From positions 1,922,001 through 1,986,000 of the forward strand of contig CAWBVU010000006.1 of NCBI GenBank assembly GCA_963792405.1: a stretch of 64,000 nt of DNA. Direction: 5' to 3'. The translations under genes and the position numbers were made by a program. This document shows positions 28,337 to 37,048 of this stretch, one piece after another (the stretch's first letter is position 1; the number at the start of each line of letters is the position of its first letter). Source of the DNA: SZUA-442 sp963792405 (GTDB taxonomy: Bacteria; Actinomycetota; Acidimicrobiia; Spongiisociales; UBA5794). The notes below the pieces were generated by a model that made no database searches, had not been told where the DNA came from, and was given only the letters and a program-made list of their open reading frames with translations.

Positions 28337-30259
28337 GTGGCCACCACACGCAGCGCATCACCACCGACGGCGATCGACGATGCGCTGATCGCCGAGGTGG
28401 CGCGGCGACTCGCCGACGGCAAACCGGTCCGGCGCACCCTCCCGGGCGGAGGACGGGTCCACATCGACCGACGGCTTCCCTTCCTCGTCGTCTACCGCCC
28501 TTCCGGGAGCTCCTCATCGGTCGACCTGTCACGCTTCGTCCACGGGGAGGCCTCGTACCTCGTGGCCCCGCGGGGACGCCAGCACCGGCCAATGGTCGCT
28601 GCCCTCGTGTCTGCGATCGCACAGCAGATGGTCGACCTGTTCGGCGGCTTCGGGATCATCGAGATCTGGCCGGGTCCCACCGATGGCGACGCCGACCCCG
28701 CCACCCTGTCGGCACCGCACTTCACGATCACCGTGCCGAGATCCTTCGTCGGTGCGCCGAGCATCCTCGCCCTCGAGACGGCGCTGCGCGAGGTGAGGGT
28801 GCAGGGGAAGCAGGCGGCCGTGTCGTACGACGTCGGCCGATCGGCGCCTCCGGGACAGCGGCGACTGGCCACGGACGTGACAGCTCCCGACGACCGCCCG
28901 CGATGGGCGGGCGTGGGATGGGTCGGGATCGAGATCGCCCCCGTCCATGTCGATCCGGCGACCGGCGAGGAATACCCGAAGGTCGCCCGTTCACTCCACC
29001 GACAGCTGTCGCGGGCGATGCAGCGAACGGCGTACGAGTTCGCGAGACGACAGACGACGCAGCGTCCCCTCCACTACCAGGCACTCGGACGGCGCGCCTT
29101 CGTCAAGGCGGCACGGGACACCGACAGGAGCCTGTCGGGGATCGCATCGTCGTTCGACCTCCTCCTCGCGGTCTCGCCGATCAACACCGAGAAGGAGTTC
29201 CGCAAGTTCACGAAGTCGGGAGGGGCCAAGGCGCCGCGCTTCGAGTACCGGCCCCTGTCCGTCGATCCGATGCTGGTCAAGCGGAGTCTCTACAGGGTCC
29301 CGATCGAGCGGGTCGAGGATCCGACGCTCGAGGGGCTCTTCAGGGAGAAGCAGCGCGAGCTGTCGCTCAAGCTCGACCTCCTCGCCGACCGCAACTCGAA
29401 GCGCTTCGTGCACACCGGCGTGGCACTCTACGGGAGCGTCGATGCCCCGACGCTGAGAACGGCTCGGGACCTCCTCGCCAAGCTCCCCACCGAACGGGAT
29501 GAGCGTCCGAAACGCTCCGTGAAGGCACCGGAGGTCGCTCGCGCCGCCCAGGCCGAGGTCGAGCACTACCGGACGATGATGCCGGGGATGGGAGCGACCG
29601 TCACGGTGCGAGACGACGTCACCTCCCTCATGGTCTCGAACGGCCACGTGTTCGTCGGTTCGACGGTGCGAGTGCCGTCGGATCGCGTGAACGCGCTCGT
29701 CCAGCACGAGGTCGGCACCCACGTCGTGACGTTCTGGAACGGCTCGGTGCAGCCCTTCAGTCTCCTGTCGACGGGACTTGCGGGCCACGACGAGCTCCAG
29801 GAGGGCTTCGCGGTCCTCGCAGAGCACCTCGTGGGTGGCCTCACCGCGGCGCGGCTCCGCACCCTCGCCGCGAGGGTCCTCGCTGCCGAATCCGTGCTCG
29901 ACGGTGCGACCTTCGTCGAGACCCACCGCATGCTGGCCGACGACTACGGGTTCCTCCCGAGGACCGCCTTCCAGGTGACCACCCGCGTCCACAGGGGGGG
30001 AGGTCTGGTCAAGGATGCCGTCTACCTGCGCGGACTGAAGCGGGTGGTGGACTACCTCGCGGAGGGCGGCAGGATCGAGACGCTCCTCGTGGGCAAGATC
30101 TCCGTGGACCACACGGCCGTGATCGAGGAGCTGCAGCGCAGGGGTGTGCTGGTGCCGCCGCCACTGCGACCGGCCTACCTCGACGATCCCGACACCCACT
30201 ACCGGCTCGAGCGTCTTCGCCAGGACCCCGACCTCGTGTCACTGGCAGAGCACGTCTAG
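28337..30259 (+). CDS. QEGLA-motif zinc metallopeptidase-like protein (DUF1704, MATCAP-related)
   Basis: 640 residues of the family annotated as flavohemoglobin expression-modulating QEGLA motif protein. The zinc site HEVGTH is at about residues 457-462 and the name-giving motif reads QEGFA at about 488-492. Eukaryotic relatives (MATCAP) are metallocarboxypeptidases that remove a C-terminal tyrosine from tubulin, so a peptidase role is plausible; the bacterial substrate is unknown. The start is uncertain: GTG 28337, with GAGG close upstream, is the first good start in this frame. It converges on the N-formylglutamate amidohydrolase-like / ATP-grasp pair, a neighbourhood seen in other bacteria. 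Confidence 0.82.
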   Translation: MATTRSASPPTAIDDALIAEVARRLADGKPVRRTLPGGGRVHIDRRLPFLVVYRPSGSSSSVDLSRFVHGEASYLVAPRGRQHRPMVAALVSAIAQQMVDLFGGFGIIEIWPGPTDGDADPATLSAPHFTITVPRSFVGAPSILALETALREVRVQGKQAAVSYDVGRSAPPGQRRLATDVTAPDDRPRWAGVGWVGIEIAPVHVDPATGEEYPKVARSLHRQLSRAMQRTAYEFARRQTTQRPLHYQALGRRAFVKAARDTDRSLSGIASSFDLLLAVSPINTEKEFRKFTKSGGAKAPRFEYRPLSVDPMLVKRSLYRVPIERVEDPTLEGLFREKQRELSLKLDLLADRNSKRFVHTGVALYGSVDAPTLRTARDLLAKLPTERDERPKRSVKAPEVARAAQAEVEHYRTMMPGMGATVTVRDDVTSLMVSNGHVFVGSTVRVPSDRVNALVQHEVGTHVVTFWNGSVQPFSLLSTGLAGHDELQEGFAVLAEHLVGGLTAARLRTLAARVLAAESVLDGATFVETHRMLADDYGFLPRTAFQVTTRVHRGGGLVKDAVYLRGLKRVVDYLAEGGRIETLLVGKISVDHTAVIEELQRRGVLVPPPLRPAYLDDPDTHYRLERLRQDPDLVSLAEHV

Positions 30260-30266
30260 GGCGAAT

Positions 30267-31043
30267 CTACGCCAGCTCCCGCCGCACCGCCTGGGTGGCG
30301 GCGTGGAGGGCGTCCGAGATCGCGGCGATCACGAGCTCGTCGGGCTCGCCGGTCCATTCGTTCATGTAGATCTTCTTGACCTCGATCGCGAGGGCGCACC
30401 CGCGCCCGGCATAGCGGTCGTTGATCCAGCGGCTCATGTGCCCACCCTGGAACCGCACGTTCTCGCGCACGTCGAGCGTGCCGCCGTCGAAGGGGTGCTG
30501 CGCCATCGTGGACGAGAAGGCGTCGATGACGGGACGCCACATCGCATCGTCGACAGATCCCGTCCCGACGTTGATCTCGGGGTTCTCCAACGGGTCGTCG
30601 ACGGGCGCATCCGGGCCCCCTCGCCTGTGGTTGTACGAGTGCAGGTCGATGACCACGAATCGGCCGTTCTCGTCGGCTGCGCGATCGCAGACGACCTCGA
30701 GCTCGCGGTAGAAGTCGTCGTAGATCGCGAGCGATTCCTCGACGACCTCGTCGGGCAGGTCACTCCGCCACAGGTCGAGCCCCCATGCGTCGGACGGCGC
30801 CCGATAGACCGCCCCGTCCCGCGGACGGTTGAGGTCGACCTCGAAGCGCGATCGGGCCACGTCGAACGTCGAGTCCCCGACACCGAGCCACTGGTCGGTG
30901 AAGGGATCCTCCTCACGTCGCCGATCGGCGTCGGACAGCGCCATCAGCGCCATGACGTCGGGTCGCAGGTCGTGGCCCGCATGGATCGAGGTCGCGACGA
31001 TCGGCCCCTCACCGGTGGTCGCGGTCCATGGCAGGGCGGTCAC
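30267..31043 (-). CDS. N-formylglutamate amidohydrolase family protein
   Basis: 258 residues. The family hydrolyses N-formylglutamate in histidine breakdown and, more broadly, acyl-amino-acid amides with a zinc site. Matching blocks are TSIHAGHDL near residue 18, RFEVDLNRPR near 66, and VVIDLHSYNHRRGG near 120. No hut genes are near. The ATG at 31043 overlaps the stop of the ATP-grasp gene (ATGA), so the two are co-translated. This pairing suggests processing of the ligase's substrate or product rather than histidine catabolism. Confidence 0.82.
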   Translation of the reverse strand: MTALPWTATTGEGPIVATSIHAGHDLRPDVMALMALSDADRRREEDPFTDQWLGVGDSTFDVARSRFEVDLNRPRDGAVYRAPSDAWGLDLWRSDLPDEVVEESLAIYDDFYRELEVVCDRAADENGRFVVIDLHSYNHRRGGPDAPVDDPLENPEINVGTGSVDDAMWRPVIDAFSSTMAQHPFDGGTLDVRENVRFQGGHMSRWINDRYAGRGCALAIEVKKIYMNEWTGEPDELVIAAISDALHAATQAVRRELA

Positions 31044-32083
31044 AGCGTCGCCATCTCTCGGTTGTCGAACTTTCGTTCGTAGTAGCCCATGTAGGTGACC
31101 TTTCGCTCGAGGGAATCGAGCACTGCCTCGGAGAAGTTCACGCCCTCGAAGCGCTGGGCGGACCCGAGCCCGCCGGGACTGAACACGTTGATCTCCATGA
31201 GCTTGTCGCCGACGATGTCGAGGCCCACGAGGAACATCCCGTCCTGGACGAGCTTCGGCCGCACCATCTCGGCGAGGGCGAGGGCGTCGGCATCGAGATC
31301 GGCCTTCGCGAGCTTCCCGCCTGCGTGGATGTTCGATCGCAGGTCTCCACCCGTGCGCACGCGGCGGAACGCGGCATAGCGGCCGCGGTGGCGGAGGGGG
31401 AGCCCGTTCATGAGGAAGAGCCTCGTGTCCCCCACCTCTGCCTTCTCCAGGTACTCCTGGACGATGACGTATCCGTCCCGTGACACCGCGTCGATGATCT
31501 GGTTCAGGTTGGCGAGGTCGTCGCTGCGGACGAGGAACACCCCCTCACCACCCGAACCCTGGAGCGGCTTGAGGACGCACCGACCGCGGTCCTGGACGAA
31601 CGACTTGATCTCCGATCGGCTCCTCGTGATGAGGGTCAGCGGCCGCACGGCCTCCGGGAACGTCTGGAAGTACATCTTGTTCTGCGCCTTGGCGAGGCCG
31701 TTCGGATCGTTGAGGACGATCACGCCGTTGCGCATCGCGACCCTCCCGAAGTCGATCGCCGCCGTCTTGGCCCACTCGCGGCGGCCCTTCTCCGTGGAGG
31801 GATCGTTGCGAAGCATCAGCACGTCGAGGTCGTCGACTGTGATCCGCTCTTCGATCGCCTTCGGCCCCTGGAGATCCGCCAGGTAGGTCGAGCCCGCCTT
31901 GTACCTGCGCTTGGGCACCCGCCTCGCGAACGCCCTGACACGCTCATCGGGGTCGTACTCGAGATTGCCGACGCCGATCACCCACGCTTCCCACCCGCGG
32001 TTCACTGCGGCCACACCCAACCGCGTCGTCGTGTACCCGGCCTCCTCGGTGGCGATGTCGTTGACGACGAATGCGATTCTCAC
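31040..32083 (-). CDS. ATP-grasp ligase, RimK / glutathione synthetase type
   Basis: 347 residues. The N-terminal Rossmann-like preATP-grasp domain starts VRIAFVVND. The ATP-grasp core has VLNDPNGLAKAQNKMYFQ, RCVLKPLQGSGGEGVFLV (phosphate-binding loop), VIVQEYLEKAE and a C-terminal metal site ending in KLMEINVFSPGGLGSAQ. These enzymes form amide bonds through an acyl-phosphate. The acceptor is unknown; glutathione synthesis is unlikely in this setting because no gamma-glutamylcysteine ligase is nearby. The GTG at 32083 is chosen because the fold begins there; GGGGAGGG lies about eleven bases upstream. Confidence 0.85.
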   Translation of the reverse strand: MRIAFVVNDIATEEAGYTTTRLGVAAVNRGWEAWVIGVGNLEYDPDERVRAFARRVPKRRYKAGSTYLADLQGPKAIEERITVDDLDVLMLRNDPSTEKGRREWAKTAAIDFGRVAMRNGVIVLNDPNGLAKAQNKMYFQTFPEAVRPLTLITRSRSEIKSFVQDRGRCVLKPLQGSGGEGVFLVRSDDLANLNQIIDAVSRDGYVIVQEYLEKAEVGDTRLFLMNGLPLRHRGRYAAFRRVRTGGDLRSNIHAGGKLAKADLDADALALAEMVRPKLVQDGMFLVGLDIVGDKLMEINVFSPGGLGSAQRFEGVNFSEAVLDSLERKVTYMGYYERKFDNREMATL

Positions 32084-32205
32084 CTGTGGGTGCCCTCCCC
32101 TTTGCGAACGATGGCCCTGTGTCTCGAAGTATGGACTGCACGGTGGCACTGTGGGGCGGGCGCCAGCAGCCCAGGGTCCCGGGACACACGCTCGGCATCG
32201 TCGGG

Positions 32206-32211
32206 TACGAT
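32206..32211 (+). promoter_or_regulatory. -10-like hexamer TACGAT
   Basis: TACGAT, six bases, then the ATG at 32218. No Shine-Dalgarno lies before this ATG, consistent with a leaderless message. Confidence 0.45.
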
Positions 32212-32217
32212 GGGGAC

Positions 32218-32688
32218 ATGACTGCGAAGGCGCCGTCGATCCCGGAGGGGCGGCGGCCGCGGGGGATGCGGCAGGCGGGATACGCCGCGACGATCGTCAT
32301 CGATGCGATCTTCCTGTTCGTCGCCAACAACATCCTCTCGTGGGATGTCCTTCCGTGGTTGACCGAGGAGTTCAGCGACGTGCTCCCCATCATGAACGCC
32401 TCGTTGTTGGCATCCCTCGTCGTCAATGCCGTGTACCTGATGTTCGATCCCCCGGTGTTCCGATCTGTGTGTGAGCTCGCCCTGTTGGCACTGACGATCG
32501 CCGTGGGTGTCACGATGCTCCGGGTCTTCCCGTTCGACTTCGCGGCGTATACCTTCGACTGGGAGATCGTGACGCGGTGGATCATCGGGATCACGCTCTT
32601 CGCCATGTGTATCGGCTTCGTGGCGAGCGCCGTGAAGCTCGCCGTCGACCTCGCAGGCAGGGTCGGCCAGACCCACCTCCACGCCTGA
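32218..32688 (+). CDS. Small four-helix membrane protein of unknown function
   Basis: 156 residues. After a basic N-terminus (about 1-25) there are hydrophobic segments near residues 26-45, 58-78, 85-105 and 120-145. I do not recognise the family. It is divergent from the ATP-grasp gene and converges on the class V aminotransferase. The first helix (AATIVIDAIFLFVANNIL) and the spacing resemble small actinobacterial integral membrane proteins often found beside transporters, which is only an impression. Confidence 0.7.
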   Translation: MTAKAPSIPEGRRPRGMRQAGYAATIVIDAIFLFVANNILSWDVLPWLTEEFSDVLPIMNASLLASLVVNAVYLMFDPPVFRSVCELALLALTIAVGVTMLRVFPFDFAAYTFDWEIVTRWIIGITLFAMCIGFVASAVKLAVDLAGRVGQTHLHA

Positions 32689-32711
32689 CGGAGGCCGCCC
32701 GGTATCCGGCT

Positions 32712-33926
32712 TCAGGTGAGGTCCTCGAGCATTGCGCTGACGCGATCGACCTCTTCGGGTGTCGTGTAGTGGACGAAGCCGATCCTGACCAGCCCACCCT
32801 GCGCCTTCCCGAGCCGGTGCATGACCTCGTAGGCGTAGTAGTCGCCGGACCAGACGAAGGCACCCCGATCGCCGAGATGGGCAGCCACGTCCGATGGTGT
32901 GTGGCCCTCGACGTCGATCGCGAACGTCGGCGTCCTGCCCTCAGACGTCATCATGCCGTACAGCCTCACCTTCGGCATCTCGGCGATCGCTCGGAGGAAG
33001 CGGTCGGTCAGGGCGTGCTCGTGGCGATGGATGGCTCCGTAGGCGGCCACGATGCGATCCCGACGCGAAGGCCCGTGTCCGAGCGATGCGAGGTAGTCGA
33101 CCGCTGCGGTGACACCGGCGAGTGACTCGAACGACTGGGTGCCGGTCTCCCATCGATCCGGCACGGTGTTCGGGGAAGGGCGGAGCTTGTAGGGACGCAG
33201 CTCCTCCAGCAGTTCCCGTCTCCCATAGAGGCATCCCGTGTGGGGACCGAACCACTTGTAGGCCGACGTCACCAGGAAGTCGGCGCCGAGCGACGCGACG
33301 TCGACGAGGCCGTGGGGCACGAAGTGGACGGCGTCGACGAAGGCGATGGCGCCGACACGGTGGGCGCGTTCGATGATCTCGGCCACCGGGGGGATCGTTC
33401 CGACGGCATTCGATGCATGGGTGAAGGCGACGAGTCGCGTCCGGTCGTCGAGCGCGGCGTCGAGCGAGCCGAGATCCAGCGCACATCCGTCCTCGGGGAC
33501 GAAGTCGACGAACCGCACCTCGACGTCGCGGTCTGCCGCAGCCTGCATCCACGGCGCGACGTTCGCATCGTGGTCGAGCCTCGTCACGACGACGTTGTCC
33601 CCCGCGGACCAGGTCCTGGAGATGGCCCGCGACATGGCGTAGACCAGGGACGTCATGTTCTGACCGAAGACGACCTCCGACGGTGAAGCGCCGATGAGGT
33701 CTGCGACGGCGGCCCGCGCCGCATCGAGGGTGGCGTCGGTCTCGCGGGAGGTGATGAACGAGCCGTGCAGATTGCTGCCACCACGCCCCAGGAAGCCGGC
33801 CATCGCCGCGGTGACGTCCTCGGGCACCTGGGTGCCCCCGGGACCGTCGAGGTACATGGCCGGCAGCCCATCGACCGTCCGGGCCAGGGCGGGGAATCTC
33901 GCTCGCACGGCTTCGACATCGAACAT
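32712..33926 (-). CDS. Cysteine desulfurase-like class V aminotransferase
   Basis: 404-residue PLP enzyme of the VC1184-like branch (TIGR01976 type). YLDGPGGTQVP near residue 26, VVFGQNMTSLVYAMSRA near 85, HASNAVGTIPP near 165, VDAVHFVPHG near 200 with the PLP Asp, and TSAYKWFGPHTGCLYG near 225 with the PLP Lys are visible. Members of this branch lack a demonstrated Fe-S role; a lyase or desulfurase reaction is assumed. No suf/isc genes are nearby. The ATG at 33926 has TACCGT six bases upstream and no Shine-Dalgarno. The open frame extends far upstream of this ATG but that part is not protein-like. Confidence 0.85.
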   Translation of the reverse strand: MFDVEAVRARFPALARTVDGLPAMYLDGPGGTQVPEDVTAAMAGFLGRGGSNLHGSFITSRETDATLDAARAAVADLIGASPSEVVFGQNMTSLVYAMSRAISRTWSAGDNVVVTRLDHDANVAPWMQAAADRDVEVRFVDFVPEDGCALDLGSLDAALDDRTRLVAFTHASNAVGTIPPVAEIIERAHRVGAIAFVDAVHFVPHGLVDVASLGADFLVTSAYKWFGPHTGCLYGRRELLEELRPYKLRPSPNTVPDRWETGTQSFESLAGVTAAVDYLASLGHGPSRRDRIVAAYGAIHRHEHALTDRFLRAIAEMPKVRLYGMMTSEGRTPTFAIDVEGHTPSDVAAHLGDRGAFVWSGDYYAYEVMHRLGKAQGGLVRIGFVHYTTPEEVDRVSAMLEDLT

Positions 33927-33932
33927 GGCCCC

Positions 33933-33938
33933 ACGGTA
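33933..33938 (-). promoter_or_regulatory. -10-like hexamer TACCGT of the aminotransferase gene
   Basis: TACCGT on the minus strand, six bases before the ATG at 33926. It is 42 bases from the divergent GATACT, so the two -35 regions would overlap. Confidence 0.45.
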
Positions 33939-33980
33939 CGCCCCGCGACGCGCATGCGCGTCATCGAGCCGTCCAGGCGC

Positions 33981-33986
33981 GATACT
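33981..33986 (+). promoter_or_regulatory. -10-like hexamer GATACT of the permease gene
   Basis: GATACT, six bases, then the ATG at 33993. It faces away from TACCGT at 33933-33938. Confidence 0.45.
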
Positions 33987-33992
33987 GCCGGC

Positions 33993-36479
33993 ATGCAGGA
34001 GACCCCCAGCAGGCGTCGTCGCCCACGCGCCACGGGTGCGATGCTCGGGACGTTCGCCGGGGTCTTCACCCCATCGATCCTCACGATCCTCGGCATCATC
34101 CTCTTTCTCCGTACCGGCTTCGTCGTCGGGAACGCGGGCCTCGGGGGTGCCCTGGCCATCATCGCCACGGCGACCGCGGTCTCGGTGTTGACGAGCATCT
34201 CGCTTGCGGCGATCGCGACGAACATCGAGGTACGCGGAGGTGGCGACTACTACCTCATCTCGAGAACCCTCGGCCTCGAGTTCGGCGGTGCGATCGGCGT
34301 GGTGCTCTTCCTCGCCCAATCGATCTCGATCGCCTTCTACGCCATCGGCTTCGGTGAGGCCACCGCGGCCATCGCAGGGTGGGACTCGCGCCTCGCGGTC
34401 CAGGGCATCGCGCTCGCCGCCGTCGTGGTCCTGTTCGTGTTCGCATGGGCAGGCGCCGACGTCGCAAGCAAGCTGCAGTTCGTGATCATGGCGCTCCTCG
34501 GGCTGGCCCTCGTCTCGTTCTATGTCGGTGCCTTCGGCGCGATCGACACCGACACCCTCCGAGGCTCCTGGTCCCCCGCTGCGGGAGCGATCGGCTACTG
34601 GGCTGCCTTCGCCATCTTCTTCCCCGCCGTCACCGGGTTCACCCAGGGCGTGAGCATGTCGGGCGATCTGAGGGACCCGGGTCGGAGCCTCCCGAAGGGA
34701 ACGTTCGCCGCCGTGGGGCTGTCGACGGTCGTGTACGTGAGCGTCGTGGTGCTGATCGCCGCCGGCGTCCCCGTGGCCATGCTCGTCGATGACGACGGGA
34801 GCGCGATGCGCGACCTCGCACTGATCGGGGCCCTCGTCAGTATCGGCGTCGTGGCAGCGACGCTCTCGTCCGCGATGGCCTCGCTCCTCGGAGCGCCGAG
34901 GATCCTCCAGTCGATGGCGTCGGACCGCATCTTCCCCGCCATCAGCGCATTCGCCAGGGGCCACGGGTCGACCAACAACCCGCGACGGGCGACGCTCCTC
35001 AGCTTCGGCATCGCCCTCGTGACGATCGGATTGGGGAGCGTCAATCTCATCGCCCCGATCGTGTCCATGTTCTTCCTCATCTCCTACGGTCTCATCAACT
35101 ACGCCACGTACTACGAGGCGAGGGCGGCGAGCCCATCGTTCAGGCCGAGGTTCCGCTTCTTCAGCCGGTGGGCGAGCCTCGCCGGAGCGATCCTCTGCGC
35201 GGCGGCGATGCTCGCGATCAATCCCTATGCCGGGGTCGGTGCGATGGTCGTCCTCTACCTCCTGTACCAGTATCTCGAGCGGCGTGCGATCCCCGCGAGG
35301 TGGGCAGACGCGGCGTTCGGTCACCACTTCACCCGAGCGATGGAGAGCATCCATGCGCTCGATCAGGAAGTCGACCATGCGCGCAACTGGCGGCCACAGA
35401 TCCTCGTGTTCTCGGCCGAGTCGGGGAGGCGAGCAAGGCTCCTCACGTTCGCGAAGTGGATCGAGGGACACAGCGGGCTCACGGCTGCCTTCCGCATCGT
35501 CGTCGGCGAGGGAGTGCGCAAGCGCATCGAGACCGAGCAGGAGGACGAGCATCTCAGGAACGAGATCGAGGATCTCGGACTCGCGGTCCATGGGAGGGCG
35601 ATCCTCGCGGCAGACGGGCTCGAGGCCCTCCCTGTGATCGTGCAGTCGTTCGGCCTGGGACGCGTCAGGGGGAACGTCGCACTGTTCGGATGGCCCGAGT
35701 CACCCGATCCCGAGCAGCTCGCGATCTACATCGGGGCGGTACGCGGCGTGGCGAGGCTCGGCGTCAGCGTCATGAGCCTCTCGACCGACGAACTGCGCTG
35801 GGCACGATTCTCCATCACACGACCGGAGGATCGACGCATCGACGTGTGGTGGCAGGACGACGACTCGGGGCGGCTCGCGCTGCTCGCGGCCTACCTGTGC
35901 ACGAGGGACCCCTCATGGTCAAAGGCTCGCATCCGCCTCATCGCACGCGAACGGGAGGATCCCGGCCTCACGAGCACCAGGCTCTCCGAGCTGCTCGAGG
36001 AAGCAAGGATCGAGGCGGAGGTTGTGATCGTCCCCGGCCACTCCCAGGACGAGATCGTGGACACGTCGAAGGAGGCCACCCTCATCCTCATGCCGATGCG
36101 CCTACGCAGGGACGGCATCGCAGACCCGCTCGGCGGCGAGATGATCGAGCTCGCGGCCCGATTGCCGATGACGGCGGCCGTGCAGGCGGGAGAGCCGATC
36201 TACCTCGACACGGACCCCGAGAGCGGCAGGGCGGCGCGGATCGCCGAGGCCGAGGAGTTCGCCGAGGAGGCGCGGGAGCGCCTGCGCAAGCTCGAACGCC
36301 AGCTCGATGCGCTTTCGGCGTCACTCGACGACGTGACCGCATCGACGGACCACGACCCCGACGAGGCGAAGGAGCTCGCCGATCAGGTCGAGCGGGTGAA
36401 GCGAAGGGTGCTGTCGGCCAGGGCGAGGGTCGGCAGGGCCGATTCGGAGGTCACGGACCTCCTCAACGGATCGTCCTGA
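33993..36479 (+). CDS. APC/SLC12-type amino acid or cation-chloride permease
   Basis: 828 residues: a basic N-terminus, then a twelve-helix amino acid-polyamine-cation transporter core (about residues 15-430) beginning GTFAGVFTPSILTILG, the signature of the SLC12-like cation-chloride cotransporter branch. A cytosolic C-terminal half of about 390 residues follows, matching SLC12-type regulatory domains (NWRPQILVFSAE, then SEL and universal-stress-like folds). It ends in a predicted coiled coil (about 745-820) rich in Glu, Arg and Leu. Substrate is either amino acids or ions with chloride; the SLC12-like core favours ions. ATG 33993 with leaderless-type promoter. Confidence 0.85.
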   Translation: MQETPSRRRRPRATGAMLGTFAGVFTPSILTILGIILFLRTGFVVGNAGLGGALAIIATATAVSVLTSISLAAIATNIEVRGGGDYYLISRTLGLEFGGAIGVVLFLAQSISIAFYAIGFGEATAAIAGWDSRLAVQGIALAAVVVLFVFAWAGADVASKLQFVIMALLGLALVSFYVGAFGAIDTDTLRGSWSPAAGAIGYWAAFAIFFPAVTGFTQGVSMSGDLRDPGRSLPKGTFAAVGLSTVVYVSVVVLIAAGVPVAMLVDDDGSAMRDLALIGALVSIGVVAATLSSAMASLLGAPRILQSMASDRIFPAISAFARGHGSTNNPRRATLLSFGIALVTIGLGSVNLIAPIVSMFFLISYGLINYATYYEARAASPSFRPRFRFFSRWASLAGAILCAAAMLAINPYAGVGAMVVLYLLYQYLERRAIPARWADAAFGHHFTRAMESIHALDQEVDHARNWRPQILVFSAESGRRARLLTFAKWIEGHSGLTAAFRIVVGEGVRKRIETEQEDEHLRNEIEDLGLAVHGRAILAADGLEALPVIVQSFGLGRVRGNVALFGWPESPDPEQLAIYIGAVRGVARLGVSVMSLSTDELRWARFSITRPEDRRIDVWWQDDDSGRLALLAAYLCTRDPSWSKARIRLIAREREDPGLTSTRLSELLEEARIEAEVVIVPGHSQDEIVDTSKEATLILMPMRLRRDGIADPLGGEMIELAARLPMTAAVQAGEPIYLDTDPESGRAARIAEAEEFAEEARERLRKLERQLDALSASLDDVTASTDHDPDEAKELADQVERVKRRVLSARARVGRADSEVTDLLNGSS

Positions 36480-36500
36480 CGGAATGCACGCGCGGGTGCG

Positions 36501-36538
36501 ACGCGACGTGGCCGCCCCGGAGGGCGGCCACGTCGCGT
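36501..36538. terminator. Perfect 17-bp hairpin between convergent genes
   Basis: Arms 36501-36517 and 36522-36538 are exact inverted complements with a CGGA tetraloop. It lies between the permease stop (36479) and the convergent small membrane gene stop (36556), so it can terminate both. No T-tract on either side. Confidence 0.75.
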
Positions 36539-36555
36539 GATGGGTATCGGTCTGG

Positions 36556-36969
36556 TCAGGTCATCGACGGTGTGCCGTCGAAGAACGCCTTGCTGTCCTG
36601 GTCCCCGTAGAGGATGTAGAGGACGACCAGTGCGACGACCGCACCGACGAGGCCCTCGAACCTCGCACCGGGCACGGCGATGATGATGTAGACCGCGCTG
36701 GCGATGCGCAGCACCATCACGACGGCGATGACGAGGCGCACACCGTTGCTGCCCGACCTGAGGCCGAAGGCCAGCAACCCGATGATCACGCCGATCACGA
36801 TGGCCGCGATGGCGATAGCAACGATCGTGCTCTCCGAGACATCGGCGGCCTCGGCCACAGGGCCCTTCTCCACCCACATGAAGATGCCGCCTGCGATGTC
36901 GAGGATCGCTGCGATGAACATCAGGATCGTGATGACACTGACACCCAAGGGGACTTTTCGATCTGCCAT
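36556..36969 (-). CDS. Small membrane protein of unknown function
   Basis: 137 residues with four predicted helices (about 8-30, 46-66, 74-98, 103-118), a short basic N-terminus (MADRKVPLG) and a polar C-terminal tail (YGDQDSKAFFDG). The pattern resembles small actinobacterial DUF-type integral membrane proteins; no family is claimed. ATG at 36969 has GGAGGG four bases upstream, a strong ribosome binding site. The long open frame upstream overlaps the PAP2 gene and is spurious. Confidence 0.75.
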   Translation of the reverse strand: MADRKVPLGVSVITILMFIAAILDIAGGIFMWVEKGPVAEAADVSESTIVAIAIAAIVIGVIIGLLAFGLRSGSNGVRLVIAVVMVLRIASAVYIIIAVPGARFEGLVGAVVALVVLYILYGDQDSKAFFDGTPSMT

Positions 36970-37048
36970 TCGGCCCTCCCAGATTCTCGTTGCCGCGCAC
37001 GCGGCAGCCTTCCGGTCGCACACTAGGACTCCTTCCGGCGGAAGTGGG

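Noticed and set aside
32712..35591. 959-codon minus-strand frame including upstream region of the aminotransferase
   Set aside because: Only the last 404 codons are protein-like; the extension is the antisense of the permease gene.
36991..37044. Two short hairpins between the PAP2 gene and the small membrane gene
   Set aside because: Stems of five to seven bases in GC-rich DNA are not convincing terminators.
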